DNA from: Candidatus Pantoea gossypiicola
Lineage (GTDB): Bacteria > Pseudomonadota > Gammaproteobacteria > Enterobacterales > Enterobacteriaceae
Assembly (NCBI RefSeq): GCF_008632075.1
Contig: NZ_VWVM01000005.1
Location: 62,001-126,000, forward strand
Length of the DNA: 64,000 nt
Direction: 5' to 3'
The notes under the pieces were generated by a model that had not been told where the DNA came from, did not search any database, and saw only the letters and a list, made by a program, of their open reading frames with translations. Position 1 is the first letter of the stretch. Every line of letters begins with the position of its first letter. This document shows, piece after piece, positions 7,907 to 17,044 of this stretch. A program made the position numbers and the translations under genes.

Positions 7907-8793
7907 TTTGCCTCCAGCGTAACGGACGGCGAAACGGTGTCACTGTTGGTCAGCGGGAAACGCCCGAATCCGTCGTTTTCGATCCCCACCACCGAGGTGC
8001 CGTAACGCAGTACCAGCTGCGGCGATGCCGGAACCACCATCACGGTGTAGTTGCCCTGTTGAACTGTCTGCGGCGTGACCGCCTGCTCCTGACCATTAAC
8101 CACCCGGAAGACAGAAGGCAGGGTTTTCGTGGGGGAAAAACCGATATACGCAAAACGGCCGTCATCCCAGGTAAAGTCCGGGGCGATGAAGGCTGAGCCT
8201 GCTGCCACCCGTTTTGTATAGCGCCAGTTGCGCGGAGTGGTAGCCTTCCCGAATGCCGCCGCTATCCGCTTGCGGTCCAGTGTTTCCTGCTGTCGTTGCT
8301 GACGGGGGGCGCTGGCGGCGGCTGACTTTTCCCTCTGCTCATCGGGATAGCGGTAGCGGATAACAAATGCCTGAGCGGGCGAGTCTTTATCCAGGACGTT
8401 CAGCTCCAGGCTGTAATCGCGCTTCGATGTCACCACGAACAGATTGGTTTTCCAGTCTTTTGCTGTCGGCAGAAATACCTGGCTGACGGTGTTGCCGCTG
8501 GCATCCGTGACCGGCTGGGTAATCGGGTTCGGACTGACGCCCACCCGGTTGTCGCTTTTCGTCACGGTCCAGCCTCTGGGAAAACCCGCCTGCGCATCGA
8601 TAACGGTTTCATCGTCATCAAACACCAGCATGGTAACGTAGCCGGGGCGGGTACTGACGACCGTGGCGTTCTGGCTGTTGTATGTGACGTTCTGCATCCG
8701 GCTGTCATACGCGCTGCCGCGCGGTGTCGCTGCGCTCCATGCCACGCATGACGCCAGTAAGCCAGAGAGGAGCAGGGTATGTCTAAGCATCAT
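7903..8793 (-). CDS. virB9: VirB9 outer-membrane complex protein
   Basis: The 296-residue protein has a signal peptide (about 1-21) followed by ATPRGSAYDSRMQNVTYNSQ. The C-terminal part has the VirB9/CagX features NWRYTKR, FAPDFTWDDGRFAYIGF-like sequence and FRV.NGQE. VirB9 forms the outer ring of the core complex with VirB7 and VirB10. It overlaps virB8 by 4 bp and virB10 by 4 bp, so the three are tightly coupled. Confidence 0.94.
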   Translation of the reverse strand: MMLRHTLLLSGLLASCVAWSAATPRGSAYDSRMQNVTYNSQNATVVSTRPGYVTMLVFDDDETVIDAQAGFPRGWTVTKSDNRVGVSPNPITQPVTDASGNTVSQVFLPTAKDWKTNLFVVTSKRDYSLELNVLDKDSPAQAFVIRYRYPDEQREKSAAASAPRQQRQQETLDRKRIAAAFGKATTPRNWRYTKRVAAGSAFIAPDFTWDDGRFAYIGFSPTKTLPSVFRVVNGQEQAVTPQTVQQGNYTVMVVPASPQLVLRYGTSVVGIENDGFGRFPLTNSDTVSPSVTLEAK

Positions 8794-9473
8794 TCCCCCC
8801 TCAGCTCTTTATCGCGCTGGTAGCTGGTGACGATAAAGCCCAGCGGGTTCACTTCGCGCTGGCTGTCGGTCAGTTGCCGGTGCGGGACGTAGCGGTATGT
8901 GAGACGGATATTCCAGACATCCGTTTTCACGGAATTATCAGCAATACGGCGGATAGTGCGTTTGATACGCAGGGTTGCCAGATTATCCGGCCTAGTGGCA
9001 GGCGCATGCACATTGGAAATAATGTCGATATAAACGACATATTCCGCCTTGTTAAAAATAACGTCCGGTGCCTGGTCGCCGTTAAACCCGTACAGATAGT
9101 CCCGGTTTACGCTGTCGCTGTTGAATAACTGTACGTCGTCATAATCACGCTGGAGGGAGAAATAATTATATCCCTCGCGGAGTTTGACATAGTGTGCTGC
9201 CAGTGAATGCGCCAGTGCCTTTTCAGACGAAATATCCCGTTCCTTCACGCGGGTCATATATTCATAGCGCCCGGTCTGTTTATCCACTGACCATAATTCA
9301 GTGTCGGTGGTTTTCAGCGGCAGCAGAATAATAATGGCCGTAATCGCCATTGCGGCCAGAATCAGTCCGGCAGTGGCCACCCGCCAGGCGGTTCTTCGGG
9401 AACGCTCTTCCTTTTCCAGCAGGATGGATTCAAAAGAGCGGGAAACATTAACAATGTTCTGAATATCAGACAT
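8790..9473 (-). CDS. virB8: VirB8 inner-membrane assembly protein
   Basis: The 227-residue bitopic protein has a short cytoplasmic N-terminus, one membrane helix (about 28-53) and a periplasmic domain with the conserved YVHLREGYN-like segment (YVKLREGYNYFSLQRDYDDV) and LRIKRTI..VWNIRLTYRY. VirB8 nucleates assembly of the channel. Its start overlaps the last codons of the small virB7 gene. Confidence 0.93.
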   Translation of the reverse strand: MSDIQNIVNVSRSFESILLEKEERSRRTAWRVATAGLILAAMAITAIIILLPLKTTDTELWSVDKQTGRYEYMTRVKERDISSEKALAHSLAAHYVKLREGYNYFSLQRDYDDVQLFNSDSVNRDYLYGFNGDQAPDVIFNKAEYVVYIDIISNVHAPATRPDNLATLRIKRTIRRIADNSVKTDVWNIRLTYRYVPHRQLTDSQREVNPLGFIVTSYQRDKELRGE

Positions 9474-9606
9474 GGTTAGTCAGCTCCTGAATGATGGCGG
9501 GGGAATTCACCGGCTCGAGTTCGCCGGATACCGGCGGGAGGTCGCCCTGATGCCGTGCGCAGCCCGTGAGCGCGCACAGCATCAGAAGGAAGATGCTGAA
9601 TTTCAT
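9466..9606 (-). CDS. virB7: VirB7-type lipoprotein (46 aa)
   Basis: An ATG at 9606 opens a 46-codon frame ending with TGA at 9466-9468, overlapping virB8 by 8 bp. The product starts MKFSIFLLMLCALTGCARHQ. It has a short hydrophobic signal and a lipobox LTGC with Cys16, so a mature lipoprotein of about 31 residues, then a proline-rich segment LPPVSGELEPV. In VirB systems the VirB7 lipoprotein precedes virB8 and stabilises VirB9. The size, lipobox and position all fit. Confidence 0.85.
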   Translation of the reverse strand: MKFSIFLLMLCALTGCARHQGDLPPVSGELEPVNSPAIIQELTNHV

Positions 9607-9695
9607 GGAAGCCCCTTATCGTATGGATGCAGGAATGCCGCACCGGTGGCGCAGGCCACGGCGTGACGGGGAAAGGAAATTAAGAGACGGGAGGA

Positions 9696-10727
9696 TTAAC
9701 GGTGACGTTGCCGGTTCAGGCGTTTCATACTTTCGATGGCGGCGGCGCGTTTCTGCCAGGCGCTCACGGTTTTACCCGCGCCTGCGCCAGTGAGTGTGCC
9801 GGTCGCCGCTGCGACGGCCATACCGCCTTTCGCAGCCAGGCGGGCACCACCCTTTATCCCCGGCCCGGCAAGGTCGGCGGATTTGTTCGCCAGTCCGGTC
9901 AGACCACTCATGGCCGCCCCCTGTAACACCGCCTGTACAGCGGCTCCGCTGAGGGCGCTGGCGAGCTTCGCCGAGAACCAGACCACCACACCGGCTGCAA
10001 TCCCGGCCAGCAGGCACTGTGCCGCCAGCGTCACCATGTTGCTGACATTGGATGTCCGGGTCGCTGCATCAAGGATTTTATTCAGGTAATTGATGGCGAT
10101 ACGGATGGATAAGGCGGAAAACATGATCGTTAATATTGCCGCGAAAATCGTTTTCAGCCAGTTATCAAACATCGGCTTAAGAAAACCGTACAGCAGGCAG
10201 AAAATAAAGAGCGGCGCGGTGGTCGTCATTAACAGGATGACAATTTCAGCGAGCAGGTTGACAAAGGTGGCAGCCAGTAACAGAACGATCGCGCCGCCCC
10301 ATACCAGCACTTCGGCAAAGCCACCATTCAGTTTGACGTAAGTCGAGGTGTCCATACTGAACAGTGTCTGCCCCAGTGTCTGTGCCTTTTCCCAGACGGT
10401 ATCAAGCAGCGCCCAGACGTTATCATTGCCGCTGACACCGTCTTTGAGTCCCTGGATAGCCGCTACCGCCATATCCAGCCAGCCATCCCGGTTTAACGCA
10501 AAGGTGGTGATCAGCAACATTCGCCCCACATCCCAGACGACATCTTCAACCGGGGCCCGGAGTTTGCCAGCCAGCGTCTGATAACCGCGATACAGTATAA
10601 ATAAGGTAAAAGAGCTGACGATGATGACACTGATCATCGTACCGTAACTGGAAGACTGACCTTCCAGTACGGCATTAAGTCCATCCATGATGTTTTTGTC
10701 CATACCCACAAAAATACCACCGGACAT
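9696..10727 (-). CDS. virB6: VirB6 polytopic membrane protein
   Basis: The 343-residue protein has about five to six hydrophobic segments between residues 30 and 270, and the conserved VirB6 pattern around SYGTMISVIIVSSFTLFILY and the central FWALLDTVW/FVNLLAEIVILL region. It forms part of the inner-membrane channel. The C-terminal 70 residues are small-residue-rich (GIKGGARLAAKGGMAVAAAT). The start at 10727 follows AGGTGAGGCACC; MDKN at 10703 is the alternative. Confidence 0.9.
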   Translation of the reverse strand: MSGGIFVGMDKNIMDGLNAVLEGQSSSYGTMISVIIVSSFTLFILYRGYQTLAGKLRAPVEDVVWDVGRMLLITTFALNRDGWLDMAVAAIQGLKDGVSGNDNVWALLDTVWEKAQTLGQTLFSMDTSTYVKLNGGFAEVLVWGGAIVLLLAATFVNLLAEIVILLMTTTAPLFIFCLLYGFLKPMFDNWLKTIFAAILTIMFSALSIRIAINYLNKILDAATRTSNVSNMVTLAAQCLLAGIAAGVVVWFSAKLASALSGAAVQAVLQGAAMSGLTGLANKSADLAGPGIKGGARLAAKGGMAVAAATGTLTGAGAGKTVSAWQKRAAAIESMKRLNRQRHR

Positions 10728-10798
10728 GGTGCCTCACCTGATATATAAAGAAAGGAAATAGAAAACAGGGAGAATTCCCTGTTTTGCTGGAGGAGATA

Positions 10799-11074
10799 TT
10801 ACTGTGTGACGGATTTTCTCTTTTCGGCTTCCTGCTGAAAGATTATCTCAAATTTTTCTTTTATTCTGGGCTTGCCAATTTGAGCGAACATAATGGCAGC
10901 CCGTTGAGCAAACTCGCAGTTATCGCTTGCCTCGCCATCCTTCAGGCATTGCGTATAAACCGCATAAGTTTCGTCAGGATGTTGCTTATACCAGGCTTCG
11001 GATTTGGTTTCCTTGCAGCCGGACAGTAATATCACGCCTGAGAGTGTGCATAAGGTGAATAAGGATCTGAGCAC
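10799..11074 (-). CDS. eexN: EexN-like entry-exclusion lipoprotein
   Basis: The 91-residue lipoprotein has a lipobox LLSGC (Cys20) and WYKQHPDE..AVYTQCLKDGEASDNCEFAQRA, the signature of the EexN family in pKM101-type systems. Such proteins reduce redundant entry of the same element into a cell that already has it. The start is GTG at 11074 after ATAAGGAGGTTATCC. It sits between virB5 and virB6, the usual position. Confidence 0.85.
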   Translation of the reverse strand: MLRSLFTLCTLSGVILLSGCKETKSEAWYKQHPDETYAVYTQCLKDGEASDNCEFAQRAAIMFAQIGKPRIKEKFEIIFQQEAEKRKSVTQ

Positions 11075-11085
11075 GGATAACCTCC

Positions 11086-11814
11086 TTATAAATTATTAAG
11101 GTCAGCAACAGGTGCCGTTAGCTGCTGCTGTTCAAAGGCTTTCTGTCTTTGCTGTTCCAGCAATGTCGTTCGCTGTTGAGCCTGTCTGACAGACATCTCC
11201 CACTGATTCGTCAGCGCATTTAACTGTACGCTTTTCGCCGCGATGGCGTTAGCCAGATCCTGAGACTCTTTCGAGTCCTGCGCATTCGATATACGGTCAG
11301 ATAAGTCTGATATATCGCTGAGTGTGCTGTTGATCCTGTTTTCAACGTCAGTGGTATTCTCGATCGCCATTGCCTGATTGAGGATTATCTGTTTGCAACT
11401 GTCGGCCAGGGCCTGATATTTTATTCCTTCCTGTTCCTCGCTGCATACGCTGAACGATTTGTATTTACTGTAAAGGTGTTGCAGTTCAGAAGAATATGAA
11501 CTGTTCTGCGTGGTCAGCAGATCATCCAGTGAAATACCGTTCTTACGGAGATTATCAATATCGGTTTTCAGGCTTCGGGCATCACTGAGAAAACTCTGAA
11601 TATCCCGCACGCCGGTTGCGGTAGCCAGTTGCTTCTTATATGCATCAAGTTCACTTTTATAATGGGTAACTGTATTCTCCCATTGCTGTAATTTCTGCAT
11701 CCACTGGTTAATGGATTCGGTATTCTGCACGGCGTCGAAAACCGGTATTCCGGCGCTGAAAGCCTGCGTCGAGAAAAATAACGATAATGCCAGAAGGTGA
11801 TCCCGGGTACGCAT
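11086..11814 (-). CDS. virB5: VirB5 minor pilin
   Basis: The 242-residue exported protein has a signal peptide (about 1-21, MRTRDHLLALSLFFSTQAFS) and a long helical, glutamine-rich body: IQWMQKLQQWENTV-like sequence near the start and a coiled-coil-like C-terminus. VirB5 sits at the pilus tip and mediates contact with recipients. I chose the ATG at 11814 after CCGGAGGTAATATTA; an upstream in-frame start at 11904 would overlap virB4 and hide the signal peptide. Confidence 0.88.
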   Translation of the reverse strand: MRTRDHLLALSLFFSTQAFSAGIPVFDAVQNTESINQWMQKLQQWENTVTHYKSELDAYKKQLATATGVRDIQSFLSDARSLKTDIDNLRKNGISLDDLLTTQNSSYSSELQHLYSKYKSFSVCSEEQEGIKYQALADSCKQIILNQAMAIENTTDVENRINSTLSDISDLSDRISNAQDSKESQDLANAIAAKSVQLNALTNQWEMSVRQAQQRTTLLEQQRQKAFEQQQLTAPVADLNNL

Positions 11815-11836
11815 TAATATTACCTCCGGTTGGCTT

Positions 11837-14584
11837 TCAGATTGCCCGCTCAAGGAAAGCGTCTTTCCATTCATCAGGTCGCATACCGTCCTGATAAATG
11901 GCATCGAATATTTTCAGGTTGTCCTCACTGCCGCTGAGAAGCCGGGTGAGTTTACCCAGTCCGGACAGATCCATTTTCGCCATTGCCACAAACGGGCGGG
12001 TTTCTCCGGCCTGCAACGGTGTTTTCAGGATGACCATATAATGCTCGCCCGGATCAAGGTTTCTGACCGTCTCATAAACGCTGTCCGGCACTTTCATTTT
12101 CTCCACGTAATCCGCATGGCTGGCTTTTGGATTGGCGAGGAAAATCTGGGTACCGCATTGCTCAATAATCGCCGGGGCGATGGGGTGTCTGACGATTTCA
12201 TCCGGTGACTGTGTTGCCGGGATGAAGATACCGTTCAGCTTGCGGATGACCTTCAGCATATTGAGCGAGAAGCGGGAAAATTCGACATCGGCCAGCCAGC
12301 GCCAGAACTCATCCATAAACATCACCAGGCGGCGACCATCCAGCAGGCTGGTCACGCGATACAGCAGGTAAAAGGTCACGGGGCCGCGAATATCGTCATC
12401 ATCCAGAAATTCGGTGCCGTCGATACCAAAGTTATCGACATCGCTGATGGTGAAAGTATCAGCCTCGTTATCAAACACCCAGCCGAACTCGCCCCCCTGC
12501 GCCCACTGTTTCAGGCGAATACGCAGCCCGTTTGTGCGGGCATCTGCAGTCGGCGGCTCTGGCAGCATTTCCAGCAGCCGGGTGATCCCGAACCGGCGGT
12601 ACTCCGGCGGGTAGTCCAGCATGATGGTGTCAACGGCGGCATTGATCCGCTCCTCATCGCGCGGATCGAGCGGCTTACCGTTGCGGCGGCACAGCATGCG
12701 CACCAGACGTTTAATGAAACTGATGTTCCGGCGGGTTGGCTCCAGCGTAAACGGGTTGAAGCCGGTGGGCTCGCCGGTACGGATGCGGAAATAACGCCCG
12801 CCCGCCTGGCGGATCGCCATCTCCGCCGCCCGATCCTTATCGAAATACACTGTGGTCAGCCGTTTGATGGTGGCAGAAGGCGCAAACGTCGCCGGGTTGC
12901 GGTACTTCTGCATCAGTTGTTGCATGACCGTCATCAGCAGGGTTTTGCCGGAGCCGGTTTTCCCGATAATCGCCGTATTCCCTGGCGTTTTCTCACCGGT
13001 ATCATCCCGCCCGGCCTGGCTGTCGTGAAGGTTCAGGTAATACCCGCCACCGCCGGGAGATGTGAGGATGGCGATGGCTTCCCCCCACGGATTGCCGCTG
13101 CGTTTGTGGGGATGGAAGTTATGCAGGCAGGCCATATCGGCAAAATTCTGGCTGCTGACGGCCACCAGTCGGGGACGCAGCGTATAGACGCCCGGCAGTT
13201 GCGCCAGATATGCGGCGGGCAGTGACAGGGTGGAGAGCGTCGTCATAATACCCAGATCGGCGAAGGGCTGGGCCAGAACGTTAGTGTCCTTCACCACCTG
13301 TCCGGGACTTTCTGAGGAGATCAGCAGGGAAAAGTGGAATTTACCGCACGACACATGCCCGGACTGCAGCAGGTCGCGCAGGACAATCAGCTCTTCGCGC
13401 TGGGAAATCGCGTCGTCGTCCGCTGAGTTCAGCCGTTTTTCCGCCAGCCGGATATGATGCTGCGCCTCATCCCGTGCCATGCAGGTAAAGGACTGCGTCA
13501 GAACATACTCGCTTTCGGCGTACAGCAGCGCATCCAGCATACCGGTATGGGTTTCCGGGGAATAATCCTTAATCTCAAGGCTGCGGAAGAAGCGGGAACC
13601 GCTGACCGTCTGGCATTCACCGGTGTCGGTGGTGAAAAACACGTCCGGCGTGCTTAACGTTTCATAAAACGGCGAGCGCGTTACGGCCACTTTCTGCCAC
13701 TGGCCGGTGATCAGGCGGTGGAAGAACGCCATTTGCGAGGAATATACCCGCCCGTTTTCTTCATATATCCCCAGCGGCATTGCCATATAGCGGGATAATG
13801 AAGATTCCAGTGCTTCGCGGTATTCCAGCATGATTTTGAGCGCGTCATCCAGTGCTGCCAGGCGTTTACCGTGCGACTGCGCTTTCATGGTTTTCTTCTC
13901 AATCTGAGAGAACGGCGCGTAGCAGACGGTGAAAAAGAGCCGGTGCCGCCAGAACGGTTTTTCTTTTACCGGCTGGTAATACCGACGTGTTACCTCATCG
14001 GAAAAGGGAATGCCGGAATCCGCCTCAAAGACATCATGATATTTTTCACGGAGCCGGTGAATATAGAATGTTACCGGCAGCCCCTCATACGAACGAATAA
14101 CGTTATTCAGGTGCGTGGCCATCAGGGTCAGGAGATGTTCGTCTTCACATTCAAAGACTGTGCCGCCCAGCTCCCAGGTGGCAACCAAATCACGGTGACG
14201 ATTTCTGATGACGTAGGGGTGAATATGGGAGGAATACGGAATATATTTATCCAGCGTAATACGCTCGTTTAATTTCATTTTCTGAATAAACTCCGAGACA
14301 TCAACGTTATCGTACTGGTTTGCCAGCAGGGCATTCGCGCCAAAATGGGTATTGGTGAAAAGTCGTCCACGGGTTTTAAACGCCAGCCAGAGCAGACTGA
14401 AATAATGAATATCCTTTCGGGCTTTGTTTTTCATTTCCGCCCAGGCAGGAATGAGCAGAACCGCCAGGTAATAGCTGACATAGACCGCCAGCAGGACGAT
14501 GGCCCCGCTGACGAGAACGAACGGCACCAGAGGAATACCCATAATGGCGGCAGGCCGCGTCAGTGCTTTATTCAGCGTAGCCAT
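11837..14584 (-). CDS. virB4: VirB3-VirB4 fusion, secretion ATPase
   Basis: The 915-residue protein joins a VirB3-like membrane domain (about 1-95, with hydrophobic segments at 15-45) to a VirB4 ATPase. The VirB4 part shows Walker A GKTGSGKT in the middle of the protein, then RLVMFMDEFWRWL (Walker B) and FIPATQSPDEIV. VirB4 drives pilus assembly and DNA transfer. No separate virB3 gene is present, consistent with the fusion, which is common in this ICE type. It lies 11 bp after virB2. Confidence 0.94.
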   Translation of the reverse strand: MATLNKALTRPAAIMGIPLVPFVLVSGAIVLLAVYVSYYLAVLLIPAWAEMKNKARKDIHYFSLLWLAFKTRGRLFTNTHFGANALLANQYDNVDVSEFIQKMKLNERITLDKYIPYSSHIHPYVIRNRHRDLVATWELGGTVFECEDEHLLTLMATHLNNVIRSYEGLPVTFYIHRLREKYHDVFEADSGIPFSDEVTRRYYQPVKEKPFWRHRLFFTVCYAPFSQIEKKTMKAQSHGKRLAALDDALKIMLEYREALESSLSRYMAMPLGIYEENGRVYSSQMAFFHRLITGQWQKVAVTRSPFYETLSTPDVFFTTDTGECQTVSGSRFFRSLEIKDYSPETHTGMLDALLYAESEYVLTQSFTCMARDEAQHHIRLAEKRLNSADDDAISQREELIVLRDLLQSGHVSCGKFHFSLLISSESPGQVVKDTNVLAQPFADLGIMTTLSTLSLPAAYLAQLPGVYTLRPRLVAVSSQNFADMACLHNFHPHKRSGNPWGEAIAILTSPGGGGYYLNLHDSQAGRDDTGEKTPGNTAIIGKTGSGKTLLMTVMQQLMQKYRNPATFAPSATIKRLTTVYFDKDRAAEMAIRQAGGRYFRIRTGEPTGFNPFTLEPTRRNISFIKRLVRMLCRRNGKPLDPRDEERINAAVDTIMLDYPPEYRRFGITRLLEMLPEPPTADARTNGLRIRLKQWAQGGEFGWVFDNEADTFTISDVDNFGIDGTEFLDDDDIRGPVTFYLLYRVTSLLDGRRLVMFMDEFWRWLADVEFSRFSLNMLKVIRKLNGIFIPATQSPDEIVRHPIAPAIIEQCGTQIFLANPKASHADYVEKMKVPDSVYETVRNLDPGEHYMVILKTPLQAGETRPFVAMAKMDLSGLGKLTRLLSGSEDNLKIFDAIYQDGMRPDEWKDAFLERAI

Positions 14585-14595
14585 CGTTGCCTCTC

Positions 14596-14874
14596 TTATG
14601 ACGCCCAGTAGGCACCGAAGCCGGACGCGCCGACAATCAGGATCGCGCCGATGATGACGTTACGCATGTCGTGCAGGCTCTTGCCGTCGAACAGCACCTT
14701 GTAGCCCACCCACATGGTCGCCAGCGTGATGGTGACGGCGGCCAGTCCCAGCAGGCCGGTCGAGGTATTGCTCAGTGTTTCATTGGCCTTGTTAAAACCA
14801 CTGTCCGCCGCCAGCACCGGGGAAGACAGCAGCACGGAAACAACAGCGTAGTAACGGCGTTTATGCATGATCAT
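14596..14874 (-). CDS. virB2: VirB2 major pilin
   Basis: The 92-residue prepilin has a signal peptide (cleavage near SSPVLAADS, about 23) and two hydrophobic segments (about 38-62 and 70-90) separated by a short polar loop, DGKSLHDMRN. This is the normal VirB2 layout. The first ATG overlaps the virB1 stop by 4 bp; MHKRR two codons later is an alternative start. Confidence 0.9.
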   Translation of the reverse strand: MIMHKRRYYAVVSVLLSSPVLAADSGFNKANETLSNTSTGLLGLAAVTITLATMWVGYKVLFDGKSLHDMRNVIIGAILIVGASGFGAYWAS

Positions 14875-15515
14875 TTCTCCTCATCAGGGATAACAGGGAT
14901 AGCGCCGCGAATGACGGAACCGGGATAATGCAGGGAAGTCAGGATCGGCGCAGTGGCACCGGCTGGCTCGTCGCGCAGCACAACGGCGGGATAGCGGACA
15001 GGCGGTTGCGCGTTCCGGTCAGGGTCACGCTGCCGGTCTTCCCGGGTGGACGGGACGACATAGCCAATGCGCTGCACGTAGCTGGTCTGGTTAAAGGCCG
15101 ATTCCGGTCGCTGGCCGGTTTCAAAGTTGCCGGAGTAGTAACAACTGAGCGCCCGTTTCAGTGTTCCGCCGCGCCGGTAACAGTCGGCGAGAATGCGCTC
15201 AAATACCGACAGATTGATGCAAGGGTTAAGCAGGTCGCTGGCCGTGACGCCGTAATGGCGGAAATTGGTGCTGGTGATTTGCATCAGGCCGACCGAATAG
15301 CGTCGGCCCTGTGCAGCCAGCTGTCTGGTGAGGTGGATCGCCTCCGGCAGGCTCGTGGGGAAATGTGAAATCACGCCCCGGCTGTCTGGCAGAGTTTCAG
15401 CAATGGCGTAAGGGTGGAAACCGGATTCGACCCGTGCGACATCAAGTGACGTGGCCGGGTGAATACTGGCGGCGCACTGCACCGCCAGTGCCAGAAAGGC
15501 AGTGGTGGAAAGCAT
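14871..15515 (-). CDS. virB1: VirB1 lytic transglycosylase
   Basis: The 214-residue SLT-type enzyme opens peptidoglycan for the secretion channel. The catalytic glutamate is in ARVESGF (Glu30), followed by YSVGLMQITSTNFRHYG and CYYSGNF, the standard order for the family. The N-terminus is hydrophobic and may act as a signal. The C-terminal third is proline-rich and poorly conserved. It is the first virB gene of the leftward operon. Confidence 0.92.
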   Translation of the reverse strand: MLSTTAFLALAVQCAASIHPATSLDVARVESGFHPYAIAETLPDSRGVISHFPTSLPEAIHLTRQLAAQGRRYSVGLMQITSTNFRHYGVTASDLLNPCINLSVFERILADCYRRGGTLKRALSCYYSGNFETGQRPESAFNQTSYVQRIGYVVPSTREDRQRDPDRNAQPPVRYPAVVLRDEPAGATAPILTSLHYPGSVIRGAIPVIPDEEK

Positions 15516-15587
15516 GCTGGCCTCGTAACAGAGAGAACGGCGGCTTATAGAAAAGTACGCCGCCGGTGGAGAAGAAGAGAAAATGGA

Positions 15588-15809
15588 TTAAGCGGCAGAG
15601 GCATCCTGTGAAATGTCGCTTTCTTCTCTCGGTTCGAGCAGCACCAGCCTGCCGGAAACCGCAATACCGGGTATCAACACGATATTCAGGCCGGGCTTGC
15701 AGTTATGCGCGAAGGCAACGCCAACTTTTGTCCAGTACGTGTTTTTTTCACCCTGTGCATCGGGCTGACTTTCCTGGGTGACAAATACGTGATAAATGGG
15801 TTTTCGCAT
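15588..15809 (-). CDS. Small conserved-type protein upstream of virB1
   Basis: The 73-residue soluble protein starts MRKPIYHVFVTQESQPDAQG and contains WTKVGVAFAHN..GLNIVLIPGIAVSGRLVLLEP. It looks like a small beta-rich single-domain protein. I do not recognise a function. The ATG at 15809 has an excellent ribosome site (GAGGAGACTTC) and the gene heads the leftward transfer operon, 72 bp before virB1, so a role in transfer or its control is plausible. Confidence 0.7.
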   Translation of the reverse strand: MRKPIYHVFVTQESQPDAQGEKNTYWTKVGVAFAHNCKPGLNIVLIPGIAVSGRLVLLEPREESDISQDASAA

Positions 15810-16204
15810 GAAGTCTCCTCTAATAAAAACATCGATGAGTTAAATAAATGTCACATCCCAATTCTGCATTCCGGTTTTAACGGGGCAGCGAGAACATTCA
15901 GCGGCACCCTGAATTGTGGTCACGTGACAGCCCGATCCATTTTTTTAAAGAGCAATACCCGGCCCGGACGAATTAACGTCTATCTTGGCAACCATGCTGT
16001 AATGGCAATTTCAGGATCGGATATTTATCGCAGGATATAAACGACAAACTCAAAATAAAAAGAAGAGAGATTAATAAGTGGGGAATTTAAGATGCTATGA
16101 GAAGGATAAAAGTATAAAAAAGAAAATAGAGACTCATTTAAATTTAATGAGAATGATAAGGACGTGCAGAGAAATAATATCTTCGCACGTCATTGTTGCC
16201 ATGA
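15810..16204. promoter_or_regulatory. Upstream region of the transfer operon with 10-bp palindrome
   Basis: The 395 bp before the leftward transfer operon are AT-rich and without a credible gene. GTCACGTGAC (15919-15928) is a perfect palindrome about 110 bp upstream of the first start codon and is a possible operator. I could not pick a confident -10/-35 pair. The right end abuts the stop of the zinc-finger gene. Confidence 0.4.
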
Positions 16205-16414
16205 TTAACGTCTACGGCGCTCAAGTTTTTCCTGACATTCCGTACAGGTGGTTACGCCCGGCAATGTCTGTCGTCGCTTTTCAGGAATGGGTTTACCGCA
16301 TACACGACAGTGGAGTAATGACGGTTCTAACCCAGGTTTAAAACGATTCTGTTCAATCATCTCCTCTAGTCGCTGTTCATTAAATTCCTGATCGCGATCA
16401 ATCTCATCCGGCAT
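16205..16414 (-). CDS. TraR/DksA-type zinc-finger protein
   Basis: The 69-residue protein has a C-terminal four-cysteine zinc finger, CRVCGKPIP..RRQTLPGVTTC.EC, typical of the DksA/TraR family, preceded by a charged helical region. TraR proteins on mobile elements bind the RNA-polymerase secondary channel and mimic DksA plus ppGpp. It overlaps the preceding gene by 11 bp, so the two are coupled. Confidence 0.87.
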   Translation of the reverse strand: MPDEIDRDQEFNEQRLEEMIEQNRFKPGLEPSLLHCRVCGKPIPEKRRQTLPGVTTCTECQEKLERRRR

Positions 16415-16991
16415 GGGGCACCCTCCTGTTAGCGACGACCTCCTGTTCGCACAGCGTAATACGCTTCCAGACCGTTGTGAGTGACAGTCCTTCGGTCCTT
16501 GGCAGCAGGGATTCAGTCACCTTCATCATTGCTATCAGCGCGTCGGGCGATTCCAGGTTGTCCACCCGGCATCGTTGCCATTGCCGCCAGATCTCGGTAT
16601 CCGTCTCTTCATCTGGCTCAGGTGTGCGCCCATATGGCACGCTGATACCCAGTAACCGTCGGCGAAGGCTGACCTCATTTGACGTCAGGCCAAAATAGCG
16701 GTTGAGCAAAGCGATAGAACCACCCAGGCGGATAGCGCGTTTAATCTGCTGTTGTCGCCGATATTCCTGACGTGCCTGTGTCAGTAAATGAGACAGAACA
16801 TCATGGCTGACAGTAATCGAAATGAAGGGTGCCGCCGTCCGGCTGACAGTAAACAGTTCATCAAGAGATAACTGATCGAGAGCATTTATTTCGTCGAAAG
16901 TAAATCCCAGAGCTTCGCAGTGGCGAATATTGCCTTGTTTTAGTGCATGCAGTGCATCGGTCATGATGGCGTAATTAATTGATGGGATCAT
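16404..16991 (-). CDS. DUF2857-like ICE protein
   Basis: The 195-residue protein begins MIPSINYAIMTDALHALKQG and contains LGFTFDEINALDQLSLDELF and RLGGSIALLNRYFGLTSNEV, with an HTH-like feel around residues 90-115. This matches the DUF2857/STY4526 family that I associate with integrative islands. It has no known biochemical role. Its neighbours suggest an element-control function. Confidence 0.75.
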   Translation of the reverse strand: MIPSINYAIMTDALHALKQGNIRHCEALGFTFDEINALDQLSLDELFTVSRTAAPFISITVSHDVLSHLLTQARQEYRRQQQIKRAIRLGGSIALLNRYFGLTSNEVSLRRRLLGISVPYGRTPEPDEETDTEIWRQWQRCRVDNLESPDALIAMMKVTESLLPRTEGLSLTTVWKRITLCEQEVVANRRVPHAG

Positions 16992-17044
16992 TCTGTTATC
17001 TCCTCAATTTGTTGGGAGGAAAGTTGAGTACATAAACGGATGTT

